A stretch of 64,000 bases of DNA. It comes from Klebsormidium nitens (taxonomy: Eukaryota; Streptophyta; Klebsormidiophyceae; Klebsormidiales; Klebsormidiaceae). Positions 1 through 15,330 of the stretch are shown here, piece after piece (the stretch's first letter is position 1; every line of letters starts with the position of its first letter). A model generated the notes under the pieces. It was not told the origin of the DNA. It worked only from the letters and a program-made list of their open reading frames with translations, and searched no databases. The position numbers were made by a program, and so were the translations under genes. The stretch spans positions 1 to 64,000 of the forward strand of contig DF237365.1 in assembly GCA_000708835.1 (NCBI GenBank), given 5' to 3'.

Positions 1-444
1 AAAAAAACTCTTGTGTGAAATTAAAAAAACTATTTCATGGCGCCGGAGGATGAACGAAATTAAGTTTTCACACCAAAGATGGTGCGAATTCCCTTGGCGG
101 TACGGTAATTCTTAAAAGTTCTGAATCTTGGCGCGTAACGAGCACTCCCAACTTGAATTGTCTGATGTGATGTATGTATGTATGTCCTGCCTTTCGCTTG
201 TTGACGTTGATCATGGCCTTTCGCCCAGGCTTGCTTCCAAAACTTCCAAGCATGCTTCAACTGCTTCAAGTTTTAATGGTCTACACCAAGGTGGCAGGGG
301 GCGCCTTGACATTCTGCTGTTGGTTGCCAGGTCAACTTGATTGCAGATCGCAGTGTGGAGTCCCAAGAAGGGCGATCAAAGCACGCAGACCTGCCCTTTC
401 AAATTTATGAATGCAGCCGGTGTGCGAGCTGGCCAGGCTTGAAG
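1..444. other. 5' flank and probable 5' UTR of the SUMO protease gene
   Basis: No coding exon was recognised here. Short open frames on both strands have no recognisable product. The frame of the first protease exon is open back to about 337 but has no ATG before 445, so the end of this stretch is probably 5' UTR. No convincing TATA box was identified. Confidence 0.4.
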
Positions 445-3400
445 ATGGCGCTTCTGAGTCGCTTGAGTGTGGCACCCGATTCGCTTGGCAAGCGGAAAAG
501 GGAGCTTGACACCCGATTCAACAGTCCCTTGAAAAAGCTGGCATCGAACGCCGCTATCAGAAGCGCTCTGACTACCTTTCCAGCTTCGCCTTACCTGAAT
601 CAGATTGCTAAGAACAGTCCTTCATCTGGCTTGGCAAGTGCACTGCAGTTGAGCAATAGAGTTTTACCTTCCACAAGCTTTGCCCCCAGGCCTTTGCGTT
701 CTGTCTTCCAGCAGCCTTCTCCCATCTTCTATCCAGAGAGCATCCCCTCTGCCCTAAGAGCGCCTCCAGAGGTTTCAACCACAGCTGTCACGGTGCGTGC
801 ACCAAGCGGTCCAAGACACGCAAACGGAGATCTGGACTTGGGGCGCCTGGGGGGTGGCAAAGTCTCTGCAGAAGCATACAAAACTGCCAGGCTGCAGGCG
901 CAGGTTCGGCAATTACAAGAGCGTCTTCACATGGTCCATGAAGAGGTGGTCCACTTGCAGAATCATGTCCGGGGAAGTCAAGAGAAGAAACAGAGTTGGT
1001 ACGGGGACATCCTTCGAAAAGTGCGGGAGAGTGCCGATCTGCGGAGACAGGTGACGGGAGTACATACGGAAGCAAGTGCAGAAAGAGGTAAATCAAAGAT
1101 GTCAGAGCGTGAGGATGCAGAAGGGACTTCCCATGGGCTGTCTGAAGCAAGGGAAACTGCGGAAGATCGAGGTATGAACACGCAGACTACAACATATGTT
1201 GCATGATTGTCATTGCTTGTGATTTTGTTGCCAGGAGGGTTGGCAGCTCGGAATGAATATTGCCCAATGCTCAGCATGCAATGGATGGACTGCTGCCCAG
1301 GTGACACTGCTGACCGGCGGTGCGCCTTCAGTCCGCTTTGTGACGATTGCGAGCGCCACCGCTCAGCGCACTTTACCACCACTCATCAAGTTCTTCTTGG
1401 CAAGCAAGTAACCCTGCCAATCTCCTGAGCAGCTTTCTTGCAATTGCCTTTGTCAAACACATTTAACCCTGGTGAAGACCTGTGGACTAGTATGGTTCCT
1501 GCCCTTTTGGATTCAGGAGAAGCTGAAGGCGGGGCTGGGGGCGGGGCTGAGCGCCCCAGCAAGAGCCTTTCTGGAGCCGCAGAAGTGGCCTCGGTGTCCA
1601 CCTTCTTACAGCGACTGCGTGACTTGAGGCTGGATGACCACAAGCAGCGGTCGCGCGACCTGGAGATCCAGCTCAAGGAGGCTGAGCTGGCAGTGCAGAA
1701 GCAGCAGCGCCTGAGGGATGAGGAGGAGGTACGACCTTGCGCCCCCGGCTAGGGCACTATGAGGACTTCGAAGCTGGCTTGTGTGGCTTTCCACGGCTGT
1801 TCTGAAAAAGTCCGACTTACTGTTGCATGCCCTCATTGTCCTTCAAATATAATCACAGATTGTTCCTTTAGGCACACCAACGTTGACTTTGACAACAGCA
1901 CACGCCTGGCGGCCTTAGATCCCAAACTAGACGGGCATTATTTGGGTACACCAGACTGCGACTACCGATGGAGGTTGCTGGGTTTAGACTTTGATGTATC
2001 GAGTGCCCACTGACCTCTGTTGCATGTGTCCCAGGTTGAGGAGGAAGAGGAGGTCACTGAGGAGCTTGAGGAGGAAGAAGAGGTTACTGAGGAAGTGACT
2101 GACGAGGAAGAAGAGGAGACAGACGAGGAGGTAGAAGAAGAGGGATATGTGAGCGGACAACTCTGGAGGGATCCCTCAGAGTTTGTGAACCCTCAAACGA
2201 TTACACTGAACATCGTGCACAGAGGGGATTGTGTGAGGCGCGCCGATATCGTGATTTCCAACGGAAGTTGGATGCCAGCTCAAAGCCTCTCAGAGGAGAT
2301 AATCTTAGAAATCGTTGGCCCATTGGCTATGTATGTGAGTGGACCCGACTTAAGGAATTGCTTTAACGGTAGTTTATTCAAGCAAGCATGCGAATACCTC
2401 CTTCTGCAGGTTGCGGTGCCCTTAACCGAAGAGGATGACGAGTTGGTGGACGAAATATTACACAATCCCCCCAGGTGAGATCTCAACACCCGCACAGGCA
2501 CATTAAGCATTGATTTCTTGAAGCTTCGGAAGTGCGTTTATATTTGACCTGAGAAAAGCATTCTCCTCGCAAAGTTCTGGTTGCATTTTGATCAGTTTTA
2601 AGGAAAGCATCTTCGTGCCACACATTCTCATGGGCCCATAACCGTCCAAACTACGGGAAAACGAACGAACGAAAGCTTTCGACTTCGATGCTGTGTTCAT
2701 ATGATGAAGACTTGCTTCGAAGAGCTTGCTCAAGAACACAATCCTGATGCTGTCTCGCGTGCAGCGACGAAGTCTGCGTCGCCCACGAGCGCTCCAGCCT
2801 CCAGATTACCCAGGCCCAGATGCAGTGCTTACGCCCCGACATGTGGCTCAATGATGAGGTGCGTCTGGCCGATCACAATTTCTCCGGTTTGGTCAAACTT
2901 TGCGACTTCGTTTCCAGGACTCTAGTGTCCAGATCTGATTGTCCCTGCGTGTGTTGACTGCCGCACGTGCTGCAGCAGTGTTCCTTGACTCAACATTGAA
3001 CTAGTATGGGATTCGCACCCCTTCTCAAAAGGGTCCACGTGCTTTCTCGAAGTGTTGCCCCTGAGGGAGACGCTCTCTCTGACAGATGCCGTCACCTGAT
3101 TTGCTCCAGTCGTCACAAAGGAACGAGGACAGAAAAACCGAGCCTTGGGTGTCGCCTTGTGCGCAGGTGATCAACCTGTACATGGTGCTGCTGAAGGAGC
3201 GGGAGAGCCGCGAGGACTTTCAGGAGGAGGGGCTGCATCCCGTGTGCCACTTCTTCAACACCTTCTTCTACAACAAGGTCAGCCTTCGCCAGCACTTGAA
3301 GGGTATACGTTGCTTCTGTTGTGCTCGGCTGGTCGAGGAAACAAACCGGGGTCCGAATTCACTGCCAAAATGCGACAAGGTGAAATGAAAGAGGTTTGTA

Positions 3401-5719
3401 CGGTGTGGACTTGCTCATGGCAGGTTTATCATGTCCGCATACCTAACCACCAACAGACGGAGTCACAGATCTACTTCCACGAGCGTTTGAACTGCTATAC
3501 GCGATCAGCTTCTGTGCCTTTCTCACGCCGCCTGCCTCCCATACTTTCCGTACTCGTTCTATCGTCTCTCAGCGGTGTCAACCACTCGGTCAGGGGCGTT
3601 GCTTCGCCCCCCCCGCCCCTCGACTCCGCTTCTGACGAGACTTTGTCGAATGGGTCGTCAATAAGGGTCGCTAATGCTCACACTGGGAAGACTCTTCTCA
3701 CGTGGGCCTCACTTCTCTTTGTGTACAAAGCTCACGGTCCGTCCATGCCGCGTGCAGCTTCGGATGGATGCGCAAGAGTACGAGTACAGTCGAGTGCAGC
3801 GGTGGACGCGGCGTGTCAAATACAAGCTGGCCAAGTGCGACAAGGTGAGCTTCAGTGTCTTTCGTTCGTCGCCCTTATCCGAGAGCAGCAATTACAAGTA
3901 CGGGCTCTCTATCGCTATACGTCTCTGCCCACGAGCTTCGGTTGATAAGCTTTGTTGTGACGATGTCGACGTGCAGGCCGATACGAAAGGTTCACAAGTG
4001 CACATAACTCGTGCGGAAGTGCCGCCACTTGTCCCTCCACCATTTCCGCTTGATTGAGGGTACAAATTACACATCTTCATTTCATCCGTTCTCCCTTACG
4101 TTTGCTGTTACTTCGCGTGAAACTTACTCTAAGAAAACGGACTGTCGCCATGGAATAGCATCTGCTGTTTGGACTGTCGAAACGGGTTCGAGTGCTCCGT
4201 CCAATTTGCCGTGTGGCGAGTAATGCTGTGCTGTGGTGGCAGGTGATCGTGCCCATTCACCAGGGCATCCACTGGGCGCTCGCCGTGATCAACTTGCGGG
4301 ACCGCCGGCTCGAGTACTTTGACTCCGTCTGCGACGGCGCCGGCTTCCCCTTTTCAACAAGAGCGTCGCCCGAGACGGTACTGGAGGACTTGGTGAGAAC
4401 TGCTTCCCCCAACCCGTTGCATCAATCACAGGATTATATTTGCGTAGCGTGCCTGCTGACGGTGAAGAAAACCCTGAACATTCTGATGACACATCTAGAG
4501 CTACTATTAAAGGCCTCGAGAGCGTGGGAACAAAGAATAGAATGCTTCGAATTGTTGACATTCTAACGCAACCCCTTGGCCAAGGAATAGGGGCTAGCGC
4601 TGCTCGTTCCACCGCGGCTCTTATTTGCTGGAGTCTTGTTCACGAAAGTTCGCCTGCGGCGATCTGTAACACGGGTCAGAGATGGCAAAAAGGATCATTA
4701 ATCTACATGGCACTTGCTGGCTGTGTTTGAAGATATGTTCCCGTCCAAGTAGGTGCGGTTCCCTTTTTGATTAGCCAACTTTCCCCACGCTGAAAGAGAT
4801 TTCAGTCCTACGCAGCCTTCCTGTGTTGCCACTGCTCAGACCGTTTGCCGCAACATGTGCTACTTTTCGTGCGACACTTTGCAACAAGTTGTCACCTTTG
4901 AGACCTCGTCAGAACGGTAAACCCAACGCACTGATGGCAATCGAAGTTATCCGTGCAGGCCCAGTATATTATGGACGAGGCGGAAGACAAGGGCACCGGC
5001 CCGATCGACACCAGTGACTGGGAACGGGTTTACCACACGGACAAGCCCCAGCAAGGAAACAAGTAAGCTACCACAACGGAACTATTTTCTCCAATCAGCC
5101 GGCGGCCGAGGCGCCGGGTTAAGCCATCCAACCATCCTAGTTACAGAAATCAAATTTCGTCAGCGTCCTGATTTGCAATCGCGTCCTGGGCGATCCCGAG
5201 ATCAGTCTTAAAAGGTGCGTTTTCGAAAATTTTCCGAGCTTCTGGTACAACTACTCGTGAAGACCGATCTCGGGTTGCTGGGGTTGACTAATACGTGCCC
5301 TTCTGTGCAGTTCCGACTGCGGGATGTTTATGCTCAAGTTCGCTGACTTCGTAAGCCGGGATGCCCCAATTACCTTCTCTCAGGTAGGTTGCGAAGTCGT
5401 ACCTTTCCAAACCACTAGTTGGGAGTGACGGCGAATGTGCTCTAGATGTTGATTGTTTGGGTTGATTCCTGCTGACAAGGTAAATGCAGCCTTCAAATAT
5501 CTCTCCGATGCAGAGTAACTGCGGGAGAGATGCCCCTGTCCTCGTTCTCCGAAACATGTTGTATTGCTTGCATCATTGTCAATGGAAAGGCGCCTCTCAT
5601 GCTTTTCAATCGATCAGAGACGTTTTGCCAAAGTCGATCCTCATTGTCTTCTGCAGAAAGAGATGTGGTACTTCCGACGGAAGCTTGTCGTTGAGTTGGT
5701 GCACAAGAGGGCGGACTGA
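445..5719 (+). CDS. ULP1/ESD4-type SUMO protease (peptidase C48)
   Basis: Exons: 445-1171, 1517-1728, 2035-2148 (or 2130), 2410-2474, 2765-2858, 3167-3277, 3758-3844, 4243-4392, 4959-5062, 5311-5383, 5657-5719. Phases close to about 599 aa. The C-terminal half is the C48 cysteine protease fold: WLNDE near 355, HFFNTFFYNK near 395, HWALAVIN with catalytic His near 480, YFDS with Asp near 497, and QQGNNSDCGMFM with oxyanion Gln near 552 and nucleophile Cys near 558. The triad is intact. By family this enzyme removes SUMO from conjugates and matures the SUMO precursor, usually in the nucleus or at its rim. The N-terminal half is poorly conserved; it has a basic GKRKREL motif (possible NLS), a Ser/Pro-rich stretch, a coiled-coil-like segment near 150-185 and a Glu-rich tract near 315-350. 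The ATG at 445 is the first in frame. Catalytic-domain assignment is firm; N-terminal exons are less certain. Confidence 0.93.
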
Positions 5720-7069
5720 ACACGATTTGACGATCACCATTGGTCAGAGGAGCCCATGCGCCAAGCCAGAACATGCAACTCTGGCCATGGAGTTTTAGTG
5801 CCCGATTTTGTGAATCGCTGGCCACCGACTCCTCTTGAAAGTAACTCGTCAACCCCTGCCAAAGCGTTGAGCAAGGGAGATGGAGGCAGTGCTTACGTTA
5901 GGGCATAGCGTCAAGCAACTCTTTGGCCCTAGTCAAGGCTAGGCTTGAGCAGATGAAGAGCCAAGCGCGGAGTCTCAGGTTACCATGATTCTTACAGTAT
6001 TTGTGAGTGATTGGAACCATGATATTATGCACGCGCCGACCATGCAGCCTCAATGGGTCGCTGTATCTGTACCTTCTGGATGACACAGTTCATATTGCAT
6101 TATCTTGCGCACCTGCAAAGTTGCACATGCAATCATATTCGCCTCACTCTAAAAGCTGTCCAGCTCATCAAGCACTGATGCCGGGAGCTGAAGATATGCA
6201 GTGTCCAGTTGCATACAATTGATGACAATGATCATCCGAGGCTCAGCATGTATGCCGCTCAGGCTAAGTTTCACAGGAGTCTTGTGCATAATATCATTCA
6301 TTTAGCCTGGCGCAGCTGCATTGCTCAGGCTGACCGGCCGTTCAATTATAGGCTAGAATTACGTACGCGCGCTGGCATGATGATTTGACTTGCCGCCTAG
6401 ATCAACTAACTTAACGCCCTAGCTGCGTATAATAAGCTTACTAAGCGGGTATATCGAGCTATAGGCCATACTAGCGTTTCTTTGGGCAGCGCGACGTCCC
6501 TGTAGCCTGCAAAGTGGAAATGGTACAATTGAATACGATCGAGACGTACGGCCACTAAGTATGATGTCATAGCGTTTAGGTCAACGCGCGGTGCCCGTGC
6601 CTGCATCACCGGGCGCACGGAACGGTCTAGGAACCTTACCGAGTAATGCGCACATGGACATGCACCTCACATACAATGCATCGCGTCGTAATGATATTGA
6701 TCAGGCCCACAGGATGCTGGCATGCACACTGACGTACATACGCAGGCTCTTCGTCGGAATACGATGTGTACGTACTGGCATGTCATGATTCCTGAGTACA
6801 TACTATGATAGGCAGACCAAATGTAGACGCGGCCACCCAAATGTAGACGCGCCCCGGCACACCAGAGTGCAGCGGGGGCCCTCGTATTCTTGCAGCAGGA
6901 CGGTCAAAGGTCGAGCGAGGGCGCCCGGTCATCAGGCTTCCGATCGACACCGTTGTCAGTATCCTGTAGCGGCATGTATTCGACCAGCGCTTTCGGACTC
7001 GCAACACAACTATCAATCTCAGTGTTTGCATCCCTGCCAGCGAAATAGTAGTGCTTCTTTTCCAAGGTG
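5720..7069. other. Convergent intergenic region between SUMO protease and SerRS
   Basis: The flanking genes converge, so this holds two 3' UTRs and spacer. No exon with a recognisable product was found on either strand. A 15-base unit (CCAAATGTAGACGCG) occurs twice at about 6817-6853, close to the SerRS stop codon. Base composition is mixed, without long low-complexity runs. Confidence 0.5.
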
Positions 7070-11417
<4,348 letters not shown>

Positions 11418-13102
11418 GTCTGATCAGGGAAATTCCTCTGCTGGCATCTCACTACGTTGGCTGCTGATCAAAGATCAGATCAAGATCGTCACTGGGCCTC
11501 CGCACCACCACTGCACCACCACTGGATTTTGGAAAGTGTGACCCGACAATGAGAAGAAAATTTGAAGAATGACCTTTGCAGGTGACCATCATGGTGAACG
11601 TCTTGGATCAGAACTAGACGACGCATGCTTGTAATCACTTGAGAGCCCGCTCATTCGGGAAATCAATGGGCTGTTCGATCTTGAGCTTGGTACTTTAGAC
11701 GGCCTCGATTTGGTGAAAGTTCTTGTTTTAACTTTTTACTAAGACTCAGAGGCCAGGCTGAACTTTCAAGTTGAAACCCAAAAGCTTTCGGCAACAGGTC
11801 GCACCGCCGATCATGCGGCGCGGCCGCGGCCCCGGCGCGGGACAGCACACTGGGCCCGCCGGCCGGGGCCGGCGCGCTGAAAAGCGCACGCGCGGGCGGC
11901 CGGCGCGGCCCCTAGCCACCGTGTGCAACGTACGTACTACCGGTAGCTAGCAGCTAGCTGCAGCTGGCGCATTGTAATCATTGGCCTTTGAGGCTGAAGC
12001 CGTGCGTGAAGGCGCTACTTCAACCTCAGTTCAGGATCTGGATCCAATCATAGTCTAAAGCATTGCGCCTCTTTGGGAAGAGATCCTTTTGCGGAGTATA
12101 GAACTCAAATGAGTAGTTGGTTTAGAGCACCAGCGATGGAGGGCTTCCGTGTTCTGGAAAGGGAATGAATAACGTCTGCAAGCTGCCAGTATTTGTATGT
12201 ACATATCCAAAAAGGATTCAGAGTTGAATCGAAACAAGTGAAGTTCAGACCAGCTAGCAAAGGGTTCCAGACCTTCAACAGCGCTAGGAATGTAGGCATA
12301 ATAAGAGAGGGGGCTAGGGTTTTCATTCAGGTTTTGCACCATCTAAAATAGCAACAACCTTCTTGCAAAGTACTGCTTTTGCCGAATCTTGCAATTGCCA
12401 AAAGCTACCTTGAATAATTTGCAGCCTCAACGCAAGCACCATTGGATGGAACACGAGACGGCCAACGAAGTTGAGTTGCCCTTGGAATGGGGAGACGGAC
12501 TGCGGCTGGTAGATATCGCTCACGGAGCCAGGTTCTGAAGTTGCAGGCCCACTTCTTGTAGAGAAGTGGTGCATCTGGGAACTTGAGAAACAAACTGGTT
12601 GATCAGATGGCTTCATTGATTGCCTCTTCGCTTGTGCATCTCGAGAATGTGTAGCGAGGTCTTGGCCCCAGAGAACCAGCCTATATTGATAACAGGTTCC
12701 CCCGGCCCTATGCTGTCGGTGGGGCGATACCACTCTGTATCGCGCTTTCGCAAAGCAGTGCAGCGCCAGTATCGCACTACAGGCCGGCAGAAGTTCTTCA
12801 CCTGCGCAAGCTTTGCTTTAGGTCAGACACCGATTTAGGCTTGTTTTAACCTTTGTCCGTCCATCAGTCTTGACATTATTTGCAATCACAGCCTTTTGTG
12901 CTGCCACTCACATTCTGCAAACCCCTGCTTAAAGTGGTGGTCAAGCTGAATTGTCGTGGCATCTTGAATTATTGCCTGGAATCGTTGGTACTGATATTGA
13001 TCGAACCCCGCTGTTGACGGCTTCTTAATTCCTTCCTTCTGCTCGTGTGATGAAGTGCCAGGTCCTAGGTCATCCAGTCTCACCTCACTCCTTTCTATGC
13101 AG
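11418..13102. other. Region between SerRS start and the PRKCSH-like gene
   Basis: Divergent region expected to hold the SerRS promoter and the missing 5' exon or exons of the PRKCSH-like gene. It includes a very GC-rich block at about 11815-11925 and a short palindromic stretch rich in AGCTAGC near 11940-11965. Two overlapping minus-strand open frames (12055-12342 and 12323-12733, 95 and 136 codons) lie here. I recognise no family in either and cannot show that they are genes. Confidence 0.4.
11815..11925. other. Extremely GC-rich island
   Basis: A block of roughly 110 bases made almost wholly of G and C, with many GGCC and GCGC palindromes, inside otherwise mixed DNA. It lies about 400 bp upstream of the SerRS start codon. 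It could be a promoter CpG island or simple GC-rich repeat. No open frame of interest crosses it. Confidence 0.5.
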
Positions 13103-13845
13103 GGTTGGCTCTACTACTCTACATTCTATCGTATACAATTCCAGCAGGATTGATAATTGTTTCTCAAAAAGGAGCGCGCAAAGAGCATGGACTGGCACAA
13201 GGAGGAATTGTTCAGAACAAAGAAGGACACGGCATGTTGAGGGTCAGTGTGATGGAGGCTTGTCAGAGCCTAGAAGAGCTCGTCCCCGGAGTCAGCCTTG
13301 AGAATCAAGACTTGATTTGTTGCAAAGATAGCACGCAACAGTTTTCATGCCTACAGTGGGACCCAACTTCTTCAAGAGCTGCGATCTCCAGCCTCCCTTG
13401 CGAAAGATTGAACGATGATTTTTGTGGTGAGTATCTCTGTCTGCCAAACGCCCAATTTTGATTGTATACAACAAATGCGCATACCTGATGTACTTTGAGA
13501 TCTGGTCAGAAGCAAGGGCAACAAAGAAGGGCTCTTCCTGGCACAAATGGTTTGAATATATGCGGCTTCTGATAGAATTTTTGCTGTCATCACAACTTTG
13601 TTGCTAGGTTTTTAAAACCCATCCGATCTACTGCAGATTGCATGGATGGTACAGACGAGCCAAGTACTACGGCATGTTCAGGCTTTGGAGGTAGGTTCGA
13701 ATGTAGAAAGTCACGAGAATTGATACCAACCTCACTCGTCAACGATGGAGTTTGTGATTGTTGTGACGGCTCTGACGAGTTCAGCACAATGTCAAAAGCC
13801 TATGGGAAATGTCCACATCGTTGTCTAAGAAGCGACTCGAAGTAA
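13103..13845 (+). CDS. Short PRKCSH/LDLa-type (glucosidase II beta-like) protein, 5' end missing
   Basis: Two exons are clear: 13103-13426 and 13637-13845. The first follows an acceptor (TATGCAG) and has no in-frame ATG at its start, so at least one upstream exon is missing; about 178 residues are visible. The product begins with a hydrophobic stretch (LLLYILSYTIPAGLIIV), consistent with a signal peptide or anchor. It then carries paired cysteine-rich LDL-receptor class A-like units with the hallmark Ca2+-binding acidic clusters ([20 protein letters not shown], then VNDGVCDCCDGSDE). These match the N-terminal domain of glucosidase II beta subunit (PRKCSH). The protein ends about 20 residues after the second unit, without the coiled coil, MRH lectin domain or ER-retention tail of a full beta subunit. 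Plants have similarly short family members of unknown function. Domain call firm; gene 5' end unknown. Confidence 0.8.
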
Positions 13846-14357
13846 CTGACAACATTTGAAGCATCATTGTAAGGTGCGTCAATTTGCCGCGCATCACATC
13901 ATGATCTGTCCGACCATCAATGAGAGTCGCACAGACCCGTCGCATTAAGGATCTAGCTACTTTCATGGGGCGGTTTGTACCGGCAACTTCTCGGCATGCC
14001 AGTTGTGACAACCCCCTTTGCCCGCCATGCCGCTAACCATCATGGCATGGACACAGCCGGCCCGGGCTATCATGGGCTGCTGAGTCGTAAGTTGGCGGCA
14101 ATGTGCGCATGGTGTTCTCCTCAAATGATGGATTGTTGCCACAAAATCAGACTTGTTGTGAATTATCGTTTGTGACTGCCCATAGTTCGAGATGATTCAC
14201 CCGGGTCTCGGCGAAGTTCTGCTTATGTCCAACAGGGTATACAACGACCGTTCGACCCAATCTGCATGCCAAATCAACTACCGGACCGTCGAATGTGCCA
14301 GCGGCATTGAGAATCTAAATTAAGTAATTTGAAGCTGGCAACCGTGAACGGTTTGTA
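13846..14357. other. Intergenic spacer 3' of the PRKCSH-like gene
   Basis: This stretch holds the probable 3' UTR of the PRKCSH-like gene and spacer up to the foldback element. I see no supported coding exon or RNA gene. Confidence 0.35.
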
Positions 14358-14736
14358 GGCCCCGGAACATGGAATAATGGAATACGGAATACCCATTTTT
14401 GGAAGCGAAAGAATCCGGAATACCCAAATTTGGGCCTTGGAATACTAGAATACAGAATACTGGGCTTTTCCGAGCATACTACACAACATGTGGCAAACAG
14501 CGGCAGAATACTTGACTTCGAACTAAAAAGACATCCAAAAGCATGCTTCGAACGAAAGAAGATTGTAGAAAAACTCACACGACAAGCGCCCTCCTTACGT
14601 AGCTTCCAAAGTGTCACAAGACACATTTACGAAACGGAATACAGAATACTTGAGCACCTTGGAATACGGAATACTCCCTTTTTTGGAACCTTGGAATACA
14701 GAATACTGGGGGTCAAGTATTCCATGTTCCGGGGCC
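14358..14736. mobile_element. 379-bp foldback element with 19-bp perfect inverted ends and GGAATAC repeats
   Basis: Positions 14358-14376 (GGCCCCGGAACATGGAATA) are an exact reverse complement of 14718-14736. The interior repeats GGAATAC/GAATACAGAATACTGGG units in direct orientation near both ends (about 14377-14465 and 14630-14712), separated by a less repetitive core. There is no coding capacity. The form resembles a small non-autonomous inverted-repeat element (MITE or foldback type). No target-site duplication is obvious, so the class is inferred from structure only. Confidence 0.6.
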
Positions 14737-15330
14737 GAGGTTTGATATAGAACGGGACAATAGTACAGCTCTAGATGTAAGTTTTATATTTTTTCAATGC
14801 GATAGCTCTGTTGGACGAGATTGCGGCCCCACCAGGCGTGCCGCCGTATCGATCATCACCATGAATCACGACAACCGTGTATCGAACACAGTGACACGTT
14901 TCTATACTAGTGCGATGGTCAGTGTCGGCGGTTATTTTTGACCAACTTCTATCGTCGTATTTCAGCCGTCGTCAGAAACGTGTCGCATGCACAAGCCTGA
15001 CCTCGCACTATCCAATCTTATTAGTCAAAAATTAGTTGCACACATTTGAAGGCTGGGAACGCATGGACCTTCTGCATTCGAGTGGACACATATCGAGGGT
15101 GATTGCGTTGCATGTTATAAGGACGCGTAACTATAACGTTCAAAAGGTCGGTAGTAGCAGAAGCAGCTTGGATCGCGGCTTGCTATTACTCATCATACAC
15201 ACCTCAGCCAACCTGCAAACCTGATTCCAAATTGGACAAGGCAATCCACTACGAGGTGTGGCCAATGCTCTGCAAATTGTCTTCCATACAAAATCTGCAA
15301 ATTTAGTTCTGGGACTCGGTTCATTGGACT
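14737..15330. other. Intergenic spacer upstream of the GUN4 3' end
   Basis: AT-richer spacer between the foldback element and the end of GUN4. It contains no exon, RNA gene or repeat that I could support. Confidence 0.35.

Noticed and set aside
3145-3945. 266-codon plus-strand open frame
   Set aside because: It runs in a different frame through SUMO protease exons and introns; splice-defined exons in the neighbouring frame carry the conserved motifs.
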